From Bacillota bacterium (GTDB lineage Bacteria; Bacillota; GCA-003054495; Carboxydocellales; JAJZTU01), in NCBI GenBank assembly GCA_021848765.1, contig JAJZTU010000005.1, forward strand, positions 1-30,486: 30,486 nucleotides of DNA, written 5' to 3'. Made by a program: the position numbers and the translations under genes. Below are positions 1 to 7,971 of this stretch, piece after piece (position 1 is the stretch's first letter; each line of letters starts with the position of its first letter). Below the pieces are notes generated by a model. The model worked only from the letters and a program-made list of their open reading frames with translations. It was not told the DNA's origin and ran no database searches.

Positions 1-93
1 CTCTACAAAATCATCCCCGGAACCATCTGGTTCGTGGATAACTCTAAAGGCTTTTCCCACCGGGAACAGCTGGATTTAAAGCAATTGCTGTGA
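1..93 (+). CDS. C-terminal end of an unidentified protein (truncated by window start)
   Basis: Frame 1 is open from the first base and ends at a TGA at 91-93, giving about 30 residues that finish in LDLKQLL. The stop lies 18 bases before the start of the downstream riboflavin-kinase-like gene, so the two are probably co-transcribed. The fragment is too short to assign a family and I do not recognise it. It could also be a chance open frame, but the close spacing to a well-placed ribosome binding site favours a real gene end. Confidence 0.5.
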   Translation, partial: LYKIIPGTIWFVDNSKGFSHREQLDLKQLL

Positions 94-111
94 GTTGGAG
101 GTGGAGCCGGG

Positions 112-507
112 ATGGATTCAGTAACCATTTCTGGTGAGGTCGGCAGCGGCCTTGGGGTCGGGAAGGACTTCATAGCCAAAGAGTGGGTCAGGCGCCAATG
201 CCTGGAGAAGCTCGGCTTTACTCCCTTTACAGGAACTTTTAATGTTAAAATACGGGGAGATACAGTCGAAGCTTTCCTCCAAAACCTGCAGCAGGCCCCC
301 GGAATTGAAATTCTCCCCGGGGAACCCAACTTCTGCAAGGGCAGGTGCATCAGGGTAGAGATAGCAAACCAAATCCAGGGTGCAGTGGTAATCCCCGAAA
401 AAACAGGACATCTCCCCGAAACCTTGGAGATAATAGCCCCGGTAAATATTAGAGAAACCCTGGGCCTCCAAGACGGAGAGACGGTCATGATTAAGCTCAC
501 AGTCTAA
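112..507 (+). CDS. CTP-dependent riboflavin kinase, archaeal DUF120 (RibK) type
   Basis: This 131-residue protein covers the whole DUF120 fold, the archaeal riboflavin kinase family that phosphorylates riboflavin to FMN with CTP. Visible family motifs are an N-terminal GEVGSGLGVG loop (about residues 8-17), LGFTPFTGTFNVKI (about 34-47) corresponding to the usual LGF-P-GTLN nucleotide/substrate motif, GAVVIPEKTGH (about 89-99), EIIAPVNIRE near residues 105-114 and a C-terminal L-DGE-V strand. Length matches the stand-alone archaeal enzymes. A GGAGGTGG ribosome site precedes the ATG. The gene lies ahead of a cluster with three UbiD-family genes and a UbiX gene, all dependent on prenylated FMN, which suggests a flavin-supply role. 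That role is inference. Most bacteria use the unrelated RibF instead, so this may be an extra, transferred enzyme. Confidence 0.82.
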   Translation: MDSVTISGEVGSGLGVGKDFIAKEWVRRQCLEKLGFTPFTGTFNVKIRGDTVEAFLQNLQQAPGIEILPGEPNFCKGRCIRVEIANQIQGAVVIPEKTGHLPETLEIIAPVNIRETLGLQDGETVMIKLTV

Positions 508-808
508 ACTTTCCCACAAAAAGGAATCCGCCGGCAAGTTCCCCGCCAAGGAAAAACACTTGCCAGCGGTACCAGGACCCTCCGAAGGCACGGCTTAAAA
601 AACCGCATTGTCTCCGGCTAGCCCTCCATTGCCATTTTACAGTATACCATTTGTTCAGTCAAGGCAATAAAGGGCATGGAGAGAACGGAAGAGGGTGCCC
701 CTGGACCTGATATAACTCTAAACAGGACGGAGGTGGTTAAGCTAGAAGCCTGAATGTCAAAGTCCCCCGGTTAGACCCCTTAGAAAAAATATTAAGGAGG
801 AAAGTTGC
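508..808 (+). other. Intergenic stretch upstream of ppsA-like gene, no gene seen
   Basis: About 300 bases without a convincing coding frame. A 25-codon ATG frame beginning near 677 has no recognisable product. TTGCC and GGCAA at either side of roughly 630-670 could form a weak stem. I found no clear sigma-A or sigma-54 promoter, although a promoter for the phenylphosphate cluster would be expected here. The AAGGAGG at about 795-801 is the ribosome site of the next gene. Confidence 0.5.
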
Positions 809-2536
809 ATGACCAAGGAAAACCTTGATCAACTAAAGCAAGCTCAGGTTGAGTGGCTGCCTGAAAGAGCCTACCGGGAAGAAGACCAACAAGCGCTCTG
901 GTTCCACGATTTACTGCATAACAACCCCCCCAGCACCCCTATGGGAGCATCCGTTCACCATTGGCCCAGAGGTACGAAATTTGCAGCTGACTGGATCTCC
1001 TTCCCTTTTTCCCGGGGATTTGACTACTGTCTGTATAACGGCCGGATTTATCCCAGTCCTATTCCCATTATCGATCCTGCGGAGCATGAGGCCAGGATGC
1101 CTGTCTTTATGGAGCGCCTGGGAGACTTGATCGCCAACTGGCCGCAGCGTTACCAGGAAATGGTGGACGAGTGGACCGGGATGTTGGATTACCTGAAGGG
1201 CATTAAAAAAGAGGTACTCCCCCTGGATAAGCTGTACAGCCTTTTGCAGGATGCCGTAAAGATTTCCAAACGCAGTTGGGAACTCCACTTTGTAGGGATG
1301 TATCCTTCCCACTTTGCCTATATGACTTTTGAAAACATCTGCAAAGAAAACGGGATCGAAGAGCGGGATATGCGCATCTTCCTCCAGGGCTTTGAGACCA
1401 AGATGTATGAAATTGACCGCGGCCTGTGGCGCCTGGCTGACCTGGCCGGCGAATTGGGGCTCCGGGATGCTTTTATGCAAAGCCAGGAAGTGGAAGGTTT
1501 GCTCAGTAAACTGGCGGAAAGTGAATTCGGCCAGGTCTGGCTGGACCAGTTTAATGACTTCATCGCCAAGTTCGGGCGCAGGACCACTGCAGCTATCTTT
1601 GACCCCTACTATAAGACCTGGATTGAAGACCCCTATCCGGCCCTTACCACTATTAAGACCTATATCTTAAAGGGTGGCTTTAATTACGAAGAACATACCA
1701 AAAAGATCATCGAAGAGCGGGATAAGTTTATTGAGAGTACCCTGGCCAAGCTGGAAGGGGAGGCCAGAGAGAAGTTCCATAAGGCGCTTATTGATGCCCA
1801 GAACACCTATCCCTTCAATGAAGACCATAACTTCTACGTGGAGCAGTGGACCTACTCCGAGCTCCGGTACGTCATTCTGGAGTGTGGCCGGCGTTTGGTG
1901 AGGAAGGGAATTATCGAGGATGATCATGATGTATTCTTCATCACCATCGGTGAACTGGAGCAGGTCCTCGAGGAACTCCTCACCAACCGGAAGATCGGCG
2001 CCCTGGACTGCAAACTGCGGATACCCAAGATGGTGGCCCGCAGGAAGCAGGTGTGGCAAGAGCTTCATGATGTGAAGAGTCCGGCCTTCATCGGCACCAT
2101 TCCTGATGTTGAGGTCAATGACCCCATCTTTATCAAGATCTGGGGATACACCGATGATGTTATCAAAGGACGGGCTAAGCCTCAGGAAGATGTGGCCAAC
2201 AAGGTCGAAGGCTTCCCGGGAGCGCCGGGTGTAATTGAAGGAAGAGCCCGGGTTATCTTCGGCTACGAAGGCTTCTCCGAGGTCATGCCTGATGATATCC
2301 TGATTGCTCCTTTCACCACACCTGCCTGGACTCCCCTTTTCTCGAAAATCAAGGGAGTTTGCACCGACAGCGGCGGGATGCTGGCCCACGCAGCTATCTG
2401 TGCCCGGGAATACAACATCCCGTCGGTAGTCGGTACCATCACCAGAGGCAAAAAGGTTACCGAAGTGGTTAAAACCGGTGACTGGGTCCGTCTGGACGGC
2501 ACCAAAGGAGTCCTGGAGGTGCTGAGGCAAGACTAG
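809..2536 (+). CDS. ppsA: Phenylphosphate synthase alpha-type subunit (PEP-utilising phosphohistidine protein)
   Basis: This 575-residue protein ends in a PEP-utilising mobile domain: the phosphohistidine signature TDSGGMLAHAAICARE carries the predicted phosphorylated His527, followed by the usual VVGT and V-LDGTKGVLEVL strands. The region before it (about 330-480) resembles the linker seen in PEP synthase and rifampin phosphotransferase. There is no N-terminal ATP-grasp domain. In Thauera aromatica phenylphosphate synthase the ATP-binding and phosphohistidine parts are also on separate subunits (PpsB and PpsA of about 40 and 70 kDa), and the enzyme converts phenol, ATP and water to phenylphosphate, AMP and phosphate. 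The candidate PpsB lies at 10065-11084, behind the carboxylase genes. An AAGGAGG site precedes the ATG. Assignment to phenol rests on the neighbouring carboxylase genes; other aryl or enol substrates remain possible. Confidence 0.8.
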   Translation: MTKENLDQLKQAQVEWLPERAYREEDQQALWFHDLLHNNPPSTPMGASVHHWPRGTKFAADWISFPFSRGFDYCLYNGRIYPSPIPIIDPAEHEARMPVFMERLGDLIANWPQRYQEMVDEWTGMLDYLKGIKKEVLPLDKLYSLLQDAVKISKRSWELHFVGMYPSHFAYMTFENICKENGIEERDMRIFLQGFETKMYEIDRGLWRLADLAGELGLRDAFMQSQEVEGLLSKLAESEFGQVWLDQFNDFIAKFGRRTTAAIFDPYYKTWIEDPYPALTTIKTYILKGGFNYEEHTKKIIEERDKFIESTLAKLEGEAREKFHKALIDAQNTYPFNEDHNFYVEQWTYSELRYVILECGRRLVRKGIIEDDHDVFFITIGELEQVLEELLTNRKIGALDCKLRIPKMVARRKQVWQELHDVKSPAFIGTIPDVEVNDPIFIKIWGYTDDVIKGRAKPQEDVANKVEGFPGAPGVIEGRARVIFGYEGFSEVMPDDILIAPFTTPAWTPLFSKIKGVCTDSGGMLAHAAICAREYNIPSVVGTITRGKKVTEVVKTGDWVRLDGTKGVLEVLRQD

Positions 2537-2587
2537 CCCTTACGGCCGGTGCAGCTTACTACAACGCATGAAATTTTATCTCAGGGA

Positions 2588-2624
2588 GGATACCTGTCCC
2601 GGCACCGAACCGGGACAGGTATCC
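2588..2624. repeat. Short palindromic repeat, 15-bp perfect arms
   Basis: GGATACCTGTCCCGG at 2588-2602 is exactly inverted at 2610-2624 around the loop CACCGAA. The same arms, with one compensated C/G for T/A pair, and the same flanks (CAGGGA before, GACCGG after) occur at 21868-21884 and 22061-22077, where they enclose about 176 extra bases. It lies in the 204-base gap between the ppsA-like gene and the first ubiD-like gene. It is followed by no T run, so it does not look like a standard terminator. It may act as an mRNA-stabilising hairpin, but its recurrence suggests a repeat family. Confidence 0.8.
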
Positions 2625-2740
2625 GACCGGTCGTAACACAATTCAGGGCCGGGAAGACATTGTTAACGACAGAGAAGCAAAGGAACTACGGAGCAGCAAA
2701 GCTCTGATAGGAAACCCCAAAAAGGAGGAGGTAAAAGTTT

Positions 2741-4156
2741 ATGGACCTTCGGGAATTTATCCGCCAGTGTGAAGCAGCAGGCGACCTCAAGCGGATTACT
2801 GCAGAAGTGGATTGGAACCTGGAACTCTCCCATATCTCCAAAATGGTGGAGGAGAAAAACGGGCCCGCACTCTTGTTTGAAAACGTTAAGGGCTATAACA
2901 CTCCCGTCCTCACCGGGGCCTTTGGTACCGCCAAAAGAATGGCGATTGCCCTGGGGATGAATACCGACTACTCAATGTGCGATCTGGCCAGGGAATGGAT
3001 GAAACTGACCCTGGATAAGGTGATTCCCGCCCAGGAGACCGGAAACGGCCCGGTAATGGAAAATGTTATTGAAGGTGATAACATTAACCTCTTTAATTCC
3101 TTTCCGGTACCCAAGTTCTACCCCCTGGACGGTGGACGCTATATTGGGACTGCTGTATTCCTGATTGTCCGGGATCCTGAAACCGGTGAAATCAACCTGG
3201 GTACCTACCGGATGCAGCTTCTCGATGAGAAGACCTGTGGGGTGCAGATTCTCCCCGGTAAGCGGGGCGAACGCATCATGAAGAAGTATAAGAAACTGGG
3301 CAAGAAAATGCCGGCTGTGGCTATCATCGGCTGTGACCCCCTGTTGTTTATGGCCGGGGCGCTGATGCATGCCAAGGCCAGTGAATTCGATATCGCCGGC
3401 TCCATCCGGGGAGTACCCACCGAGATCGTAATCAGTGAGCATACCGGATTACCCATTCCGGCCACTGCAGAAATTGCCCTGGAAGGGGAAATTGATCCCA
3501 ATAACTTCCGGGCTGAGGGTCCTTTCGGTGAATATACCGGCTACTACTCTGATGAGTTCGGCAAAGAGATTTTGAAACCGGCTCTGGAGGTCAAGCGGGT
3601 TTACCACCGCAACAATCCTGTGCTCTGGGCCACTTCGGTAGGCCGCCCGGTAACCGATGTCCACATGCTGCTGGCCTTCACCCGGACTGCAACCCTGTGG
3701 AGCGATCTGGAAGCCATGCGAATCCCCGGCATTAAGTCGGTTTACGTGCCTCCTGAGTCTGCAGGCCGTTTCTGGGCTATCGCTTCCGTACAGCAGAGAT
3801 ATCCCGGCCATGCCGCCCATGTGGGGAATGCCATCATCTCCACCACCACCGGTAGCTATGGTGTCAAGGGTGTAATTGTGGTAGATGATGACATTAAAGC
3901 TGACGATATGGGTAGGGTGTTCTGGGCTTTAAGTGTGCGTTATGACCCCTTGCGGAGCACAGAACTCATCAAACGGGGCCGTTCCACTCCTCTGGACCCC
4001 GCCCTCGACCCCAAGAGCAACAAGCTCATTACCTCCCGGATTATTATGGATGCTACCCTACCCTACGAATGGGAGGAAAAGCCGGTGGAAATCAAGCTGG
4101 ATGAGGAAACGGTTAAAAAGGTCCAGTCCCGCTGGAGCGAGTATGGAATTGACTGA
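2741..4156 (+). CDS. ppcB: UbiD-family (de)carboxylase, phenylphosphate carboxylase large subunit (probably beta)
   Basis: This is a full-length UbiD-family protein of 471 residues, from MDLREFIRQCEAAGDLKRI (typical UbiD start) to the C-terminal domain. The catalytic Arg-Glu-Glu set of prenylated-FMN decarboxylases appears present: R157 in GTYRMQ, and E259 and E264 in EGPFGEYTGY. In Thauera, phenylphosphate carboxylase has two UbiD-like subunits of 54 and 53 kDa (alpha, beta) plus 10- and 18-kDa subunits. All four types are present here. I assign beta only because this is the shorter of the two nearest candidates, so alpha and beta could be swapped. An AAGGAGGAGG site at 2722-2731 supports the ATG. 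The HAD delta-type gene follows after 29 bases. Confidence 0.78.
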   Translation: MDLREFIRQCEAAGDLKRITAEVDWNLELSHISKMVEEKNGPALLFENVKGYNTPVLTGAFGTAKRMAIALGMNTDYSMCDLAREWMKLTLDKVIPAQETGNGPVMENVIEGDNINLFNSFPVPKFYPLDGGRYIGTAVFLIVRDPETGEINLGTYRMQLLDEKTCGVQILPGKRGERIMKKYKKLGKKMPAVAIIGCDPLLFMAGALMHAKASEFDIAGSIRGVPTEIVISEHTGLPIPATAEIALEGEIDPNNFRAEGPFGEYTGYYSDEFGKEILKPALEVKRVYHRNNPVLWATSVGRPVTDVHMLLAFTRTATLWSDLEAMRIPGIKSVYVPPESAGRFWAIASVQQRYPGHAAHVGNAIISTTTGSYGVKGVIVVDDDIKADDMGRVFWALSVRYDPLRSTELIKRGRSTPLDPALDPKSNKLITSRIIMDATLPYEWEEKPVEIKLDEETVKKVQSRWSEYGID

Positions 4157-4185
4157 TAAGTCCAAGCGGAAGGAGTGTATGAAGG

Positions 4186-4725
4186 ATGCAGAAAAATCTG
4201 GCTTTAGCGGTGGAAAAAGCTAAGCAGATTAAACTGGTAATTTTGGATGTCCATGGGGTGTTGACACCTCCGGAAGTGCTTTATGACCAGGAGGGCAACC
4301 GCTACCGGGCCTTTGCCCATGAAGACGGCTTTGGCATTAATGCCTTGATGGCCTGCAAGGTGGAGGTTGCAGTAATTACCCGGAAATCCAAAGCAACTGA
4401 GAACAGGATGAATGATATCGGGGTAAAACGGTTCTACCAGACCAAGGAGAAGATCAAGAAATTTGAAGAACTCCTGGAGGAACTCAACATAACTGCGGAA
4501 GAAGCGTGCTTTGTGGGAGACGAGATTATCGACGTGGGAGTTATGCGCCGGGTAGGTTTTGCGGTTGCTCCGGCTGATGCTAAGCCTATGGCCAAAGAAG
4601 TTGCCCATTACATCACCGAAACCCCGGGGGGTAAAGGGGTAATCCGGGAACTGGCGGAATTCATGCTCCAGGCTCAGGGTAAATGGGACGCCTTCTGTGA
4701 GATGGTTATCAACAAAGGTTGGTAG
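4186..4725 (+). CDS. ppcD: HAD/KdsC-like protein, phenylphosphate carboxylase delta-type subunit
   Basis: This 179-residue protein has the fold pattern of KdsC-type HAD phosphatases: nucleophile loop LDVHGVLT (D21), motif II in AVITRKS, a Lys-rich helix near 88-95, and the metal-binding motif VGDEIIDVGVM near 115-125. The Thauera delta subunit (18 kDa, phosphatase/hydratase family) is needed for carboxylating phenylphosphate but not for CO2 exchange with 4-hydroxybenzoate, consistent with a dephosphorylating role. The second Asp of the canonical DxD motif, the general acid/base, is His23 here. The protein may therefore have altered phosphoryl chemistry. It sits between the first two ubiD-like genes, as expected for one complex. 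A GGAAGGAG site precedes the ATG by 10 bases. Confidence 0.8.
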   Translation: MQKNLALAVEKAKQIKLVILDVHGVLTPPEVLYDQEGNRYRAFAHEDGFGINALMACKVEVAVITRKSKATENRMNDIGVKRFYQTKEKIKKFEELLEELNITAEEACFVGDEIIDVGVMRRVGFAVAPADAKPMAKEVAHYITETPGGKGVIRELAEFMLQAQGKWDAFCEMVINKGW

Positions 4726-4768
4726 GCCGGAAAGCTTGGTAATCAAAAATACTGGAGGAGGGTAAGCC

Positions 4769-6211
4769 ATGAAGTATTTCAAGGACAACCGCGAATATAT
4801 TGCAGCCCTGGAAGCGGCTGGCGATCTGGTTAGAATCAGGCAGGAAGTGGACTGGGATATGGAGGCCGGGGCGATTGTCCGTAAAGTTTGCGAAGAAAAA
4901 GCTCCCTCTCCCCTCATGGAAAATATCAAAGACTATCCCGGCCACAGCTATTTCGGAGCCCCCCTGGCTACCTACCAGAGGCTGGCCATGGTGCTGGGCC
5001 TGGACCGCGATACCCCGGTGCCCAAGATTGCTGAGGAGTACCTGAGAAGGACTTCCAGTGCTCCTGTTAAGCCCAGGGTTATTGATAAATCTCAGGCGCC
5101 GTGCAAGGAGAACATCCTGCTGGGAGAGGATGTAGACCTGTTCAAACTCCCGGCCCCCATGGTGCATGACGGTGACGGCGGCCGCTACCTCTGCACCTGG
5201 CACTTCGTGGTCAGCGATGACCCGGATGTAGGTGTCAACTGGGGTATGTACCGCCAGATGGTCTATGATTCCAAAACTATGACCGGACCGGTTTTCCCCT
5301 TTTCTGATATGGGCAAAACCCTCTACGGCAAGTATATCCCCAAGGGTCTCCCCATGCCCTTTGCCACAGTGATTGGACCTGATCCCCTCTCAGCGATAGC
5401 TTCCTGTGCACCGTCTCCTATTCCTGAGACGGAATTTGCCGGGCAGCTGATGGGAGAGCCGGTGGAACTGGTCAAGTGTGAAACCTGTGACCTCTACGTC
5501 CCGGCCCATGCGGAGATCATCATTGAAGGGGAAGTGCTCCCTGATGTGAAACTGGAAGAATGCCCCTTCGGAGAGTATACCGGCTACCGCACCTCGCCCA
5601 GGGACCTGCGCACAGTTTACCGGGTCAAGTGCATTACCTACCGGAATAATCCCATAACCACAATTTCCAACATGGGTGTCCCCACTGATGAAGGGCAACT
5701 GCTGCGGTCTTTCTCCCTGGGATTGGAACTGGAGAAACTCCTGCGCAGCCAGGGTATCCCCATCACCGGAGTGTATATGGTCCCGGAGTCTACCCACCAT
5801 GTTATGGTGGTTGGGGTGAAAAACGCCTATACCGGCATCGCCCAGCAGGTTGCCAGCCTGGCCTTTGGCAGTAAGCTCGGTCCCTGGTTCCACATGGTGG
5901 TGGTAGTGGATGACAGTGTAAACATCTATAACTATGCCGAAGTACTCCATGCGGTAACCACCAGATGCCATCCGGTGAAGGGAATCACTGTGTACGAACA
6001 GGGAGTAGGCACTCCCCTCTATCCTTTCCTCAGCGCCGAGGAGCGGAAGTGGTCCAAAGGACCTAAAGTGCTCTTTGACTGTCTCTTCCCCCTGGATTGG
6101 GATTCCAACAGTGAAACCCCCAGGCTGGTTTCCTTTAAGACTGTTTATCCCAGGGAAATCCAGGAGAAGGTGCTCGGCAACTGGGAGGCCTATGGCTATA
6201 AAAACCGGTAA
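4769..6211 (+). CDS. ppcA: UbiD-family (de)carboxylase, phenylphosphate carboxylase large subunit (probably alpha)
   Basis: This second complete UbiD-family protein has 480 residues and starts MKYFKDNREYIAALEAAGDL. The active-site pair is E264 and E269 in ECPFGEYTGY, and the catalytic Arg lies in WGMYRQM. The C-terminal part retains the VVVDDSVNIYN metal/flavin-domain strand found in the family. The small gamma-type gene follows after only 14 bases, supporting co-translation as one complex. It is called alpha because it is the longer of the two candidate subunits, and this choice is tentative. A TGGAGGAGGG site precedes the ATG. It diverges clearly from the upstream UbiD copy, so it is not a recent duplicate. 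Confidence 0.78.
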   Translation: MKYFKDNREYIAALEAAGDLVRIRQEVDWDMEAGAIVRKVCEEKAPSPLMENIKDYPGHSYFGAPLATYQRLAMVLGLDRDTPVPKIAEEYLRRTSSAPVKPRVIDKSQAPCKENILLGEDVDLFKLPAPMVHDGDGGRYLCTWHFVVSDDPDVGVNWGMYRQMVYDSKTMTGPVFPFSDMGKTLYGKYIPKGLPMPFATVIGPDPLSAIASCAPSPIPETEFAGQLMGEPVELVKCETCDLYVPAHAEIIIEGEVLPDVKLEECPFGEYTGYRTSPRDLRTVYRVKCITYRNNPITTISNMGVPTDEGQLLRSFSLGLELEKLLRSQGIPITGVYMVPESTHHVMVVGVKNAYTGIAQQVASLAFGSKLGPWFHMVVVVDDSVNIYNYAEVLHAVTTRCHPVKGITVYEQGVGTPLYPFLSAEERKWSKGPKVLFDCLFPLDWDSNSETPRLVSFKTVYPREIQEKVLGNWEAYGYKNR

Positions 6212-6225
6212 GGAGGGGAGCAGCA

Positions 6226-6480
6226 ATGATTAAATACGATATTTTTGTAGAAAGCCTGCAGGAGTTGCCTGAGGGTGAAGAGATAACCGTCCCGGTGCGG
6301 GATTTAACCCCCGGAATCCACAAGTACAGCTACAAATATGTCCGGGCCCTGGTATCCGCCGATGCCGACCGTTACCCGGAAGGCCTGCTGATCCGGTTCG
6401 GGCGGGGTCAGGAGTACGGCAAGCCCTACTCCATGAAGGTCCTGGAGTTTGTTGAGCGGATACCCGCCAAGTACCTGTAG
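6226..6480 (+). CDS. ppcC: Phenylphosphate carboxylase gamma-type small subunit
   Basis: This is an 84-residue acidic protein (MIKYDIFVESLQELPEGEEI at its start) of a size that matches the 10-kDa gamma subunit of Thauera phenylphosphate carboxylase. That subunit is required with alpha and beta for exchange of CO2 with 4-hydroxybenzoate. There is no signal peptide or membrane segment. The 14-base gap from the preceding ubiD-like gene and the strong AAGGAGGGGAG site argue for tight coupling. The assignment uses length, position and overall character rather than a known catalytic motif, because the family has none that I can point to. It is the gene most specific to phenylphosphate carboxylation as opposed to generic UbiD chemistry. 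Confidence 0.72.
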   Translation: MIKYDIFVESLQELPEGEEITVPVRDLTPGIHKYSYKYVRALVSADADRYPEGLLIRFGRGQEYGKPYSMKVLEFVERIPAKYL

Positions 6481-6487
6481 CCCCGGA

Positions 6488-6543
6488 CGGAGATAAATGA
6501 ATCCCAACGGAGATAAATGAATCCCAACGGAGATAAAGAATCC
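6488..6543 (+). repeat. 20-bp tandem direct repeat, about 2.8 copies
   Basis: The unit CGGAGATAAATGAATCCCAA begins at 6488, repeats exactly at 6508, and a third, shortened copy starts at 6528 (CGGAGATAAAGAATCC). It fills the gap between the gamma-subunit gene and the third ubiD-like gene. A related motif, CGGAGATAAAAAGAGTCCGG, occurs at 22081-22100 beside the large inverted-repeat element. Confidence 0.9.
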
Positions 6544-6571
6544 GGATAAAGAGATGGTGAGGTGAGAAGGT

Positions 6572-7954
6572 ATGGTGTTTGAGGACCTGAGGGGGTTTTT
6601 AGAACACCTGCGCGGCATGGGGGATGTGCTGACTGTTCAGGAGGAAGTGGACCGGAAGTTTGAGCTTTCTGCCGTGCTGAGGCAGGTAGCAACCGGGGAA
6701 GGCCCGGTAGTAGTATTTGAGAACATCAGGGGATTTTCCGGTATCCGGGTGGTGGGCAATGTCCTGGGGAGCCGCCGCCGGGTAACCGAAGCCCTGGGGT
6801 CTCCCGGTGGAGAATTGCTGGAAACCTTCATCAGCCGCCGGAACCGGCCTATCGAACCCACCATCCTGGATTCAGGCCCTGTGAAGGAGGTTGTCCTCAC
6901 AGGCGGCATTGACCTCCACCGCCTGCTGCCGGCGCCGGTGTTCCATGAAAAAGATGCCGGACCCTATCTAACCGCCGGGATAGCCATAGCACGTGACCCG
7001 GAGACCGGCCAACAGAGTATGGGAATTCACCGGGTAGCAATCAAGGGGAAGGACCGGCTGGGGATTTTCCTGGCCAATCCACCTCTGGCCCATTACCTGG
7101 CTCGCGCAGAGAAACTGGGCCGGCCCCTGGATATCGCAATTGCCCTGGGTGTGGACCCTCTGCTGATGCTGGCTTCCATTGTTAAGCATACCCCCGGAGA
7201 CCCTGATAAGTTTGTAGTGGCAGGCGGCCTGAGGGGAGAAGCGGTTAAACTGGTGCCGGGAGAGAGCGTCAAAGTTAATGTGCCTGCATTTGCGGAAATC
7301 GTGCTGGAAGGTCAAATCCTTCCCGGTCTCCGGGAAGCAGAGGGACCTTTCGGAGAAAGTACCGGCCACTACTTTATCAACGACAGTCCTGTTATCCAGG
7401 TGACAGCGGTTACTCACCGCCGGAACCCTTTGCTCCAGGTGGTCCTGCCCTGGGCTATGGAGCCTGACCTGCTCCTATCCCTGGGCTCAGGTTCGGAAGT
7501 ATATGCCGGGCTCAAAGCCCTGGCCCCCAAGGTCAAGGACCTGGCCCTGGTCCCTGGAACCTGTACCTTCCACGCTGTAGTGGCGGTGGAGGAGGGGGCT
7601 TCCAGGGGCGAGGTCCGGAGGATAATCAACCTGGCCCTGAACCTGGACCGGAGAATGAAGCAGGTAACAGTGGTTGACGATGATGTAGATATCCATGACT
7701 TTAGAGAAGTGGCCTGGGCGGTAGCCACCAGATTTCAGGCCGACCGGGATACCTTGATTCTGACCGGGCTGGACAGCTACGTAATCGACCCCTCGGTACA
7801 GCCAGGGGGGGCGACAGCCAAGCTGGGCCTTGATGCCACGAAAAAGCAGCGGGGGGATACCGCGGACAGTTACGAGAAGATTCGGGTACCCGGGTATGCA
7901 AGAGTGAGGGCGGAAGCCATTCTGGCCTCCACACTCCGGCAATCCCAGAACTGA
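6572..7954 (+). CDS. Third UbiD-family prFMN-dependent (de)carboxylase, substrate unknown
   Basis: This 460-residue UbiD-family protein keeps the paired catalytic glutamates E257 and E262 (EGPFGESTGHYF) and an Arg in MGIHRVAI, and has the C-terminal VVDDDVDIHDFREVAWA segment. It is shorter than the two upstream copies and differs most from them around the active-site entrance (STGHYF against YTGYYS and YTGYRT). The Thauera enzyme needs only two UbiD-like subunits, so a third copy is extra. It may be a separate decarboxylase, such as for a hydroxybenzoate or phthaloyl-type substrate, or an alternative subunit. The start follows GGTGAGGTGAGAAGGT. ubiX follows after 17 bases. Confidence 0.8.
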   Translation: MVFEDLRGFLEHLRGMGDVLTVQEEVDRKFELSAVLRQVATGEGPVVVFENIRGFSGIRVVGNVLGSRRRVTEALGSPGGELLETFISRRNRPIEPTILDSGPVKEVVLTGGIDLHRLLPAPVFHEKDAGPYLTAGIAIARDPETGQQSMGIHRVAIKGKDRLGIFLANPPLAHYLARAEKLGRPLDIAIALGVDPLLMLASIVKHTPGDPDKFVVAGGLRGEAVKLVPGESVKVNVPAFAEIVLEGQILPGLREAEGPFGESTGHYFINDSPVIQVTAVTHRRNPLLQVVLPWAMEPDLLLSLGSGSEVYAGLKALAPKVKDLALVPGTCTFHAVVAVEEGASRGEVRRIINLALNLDRRMKQVTVVDDDVDIHDFREVAWAVATRFQADRDTLILTGLDSYVIDPSVQPGGATAKLGLDATKKQRGDTADSYEKIRVPGYARVRAEAILASTLRQSQN

Positions 7955-7971
7955 CTTCAAAGGAGGGAAAC

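Noticed and set aside
677..754. 25-codon ATG frame upstream of the ppsA-like gene
   Set aside because: No clear ribosome site and no protein-like pattern; probably chance.
1667..2530. 287-codon frame on the minus strand opposite the ppsA-like gene
   Set aside because: Opposite strand of a well-supported gene; its length reflects the codon bias of ppsA and no domain is visible.
2641..2720. Possible riboswitch before the first ubiD-like gene, suggested by GCAAAG repeats and short stems
   Set aside because: No match to a known riboswitch class that I can recall, and no terminator or anti-SD structure is evident.
5390..6226. 278-codon minus-strand frame opposite the second ubiD-like gene
   Set aside because: Antisense shadow; rich in His/Gly/Gln with no recognisable motif.
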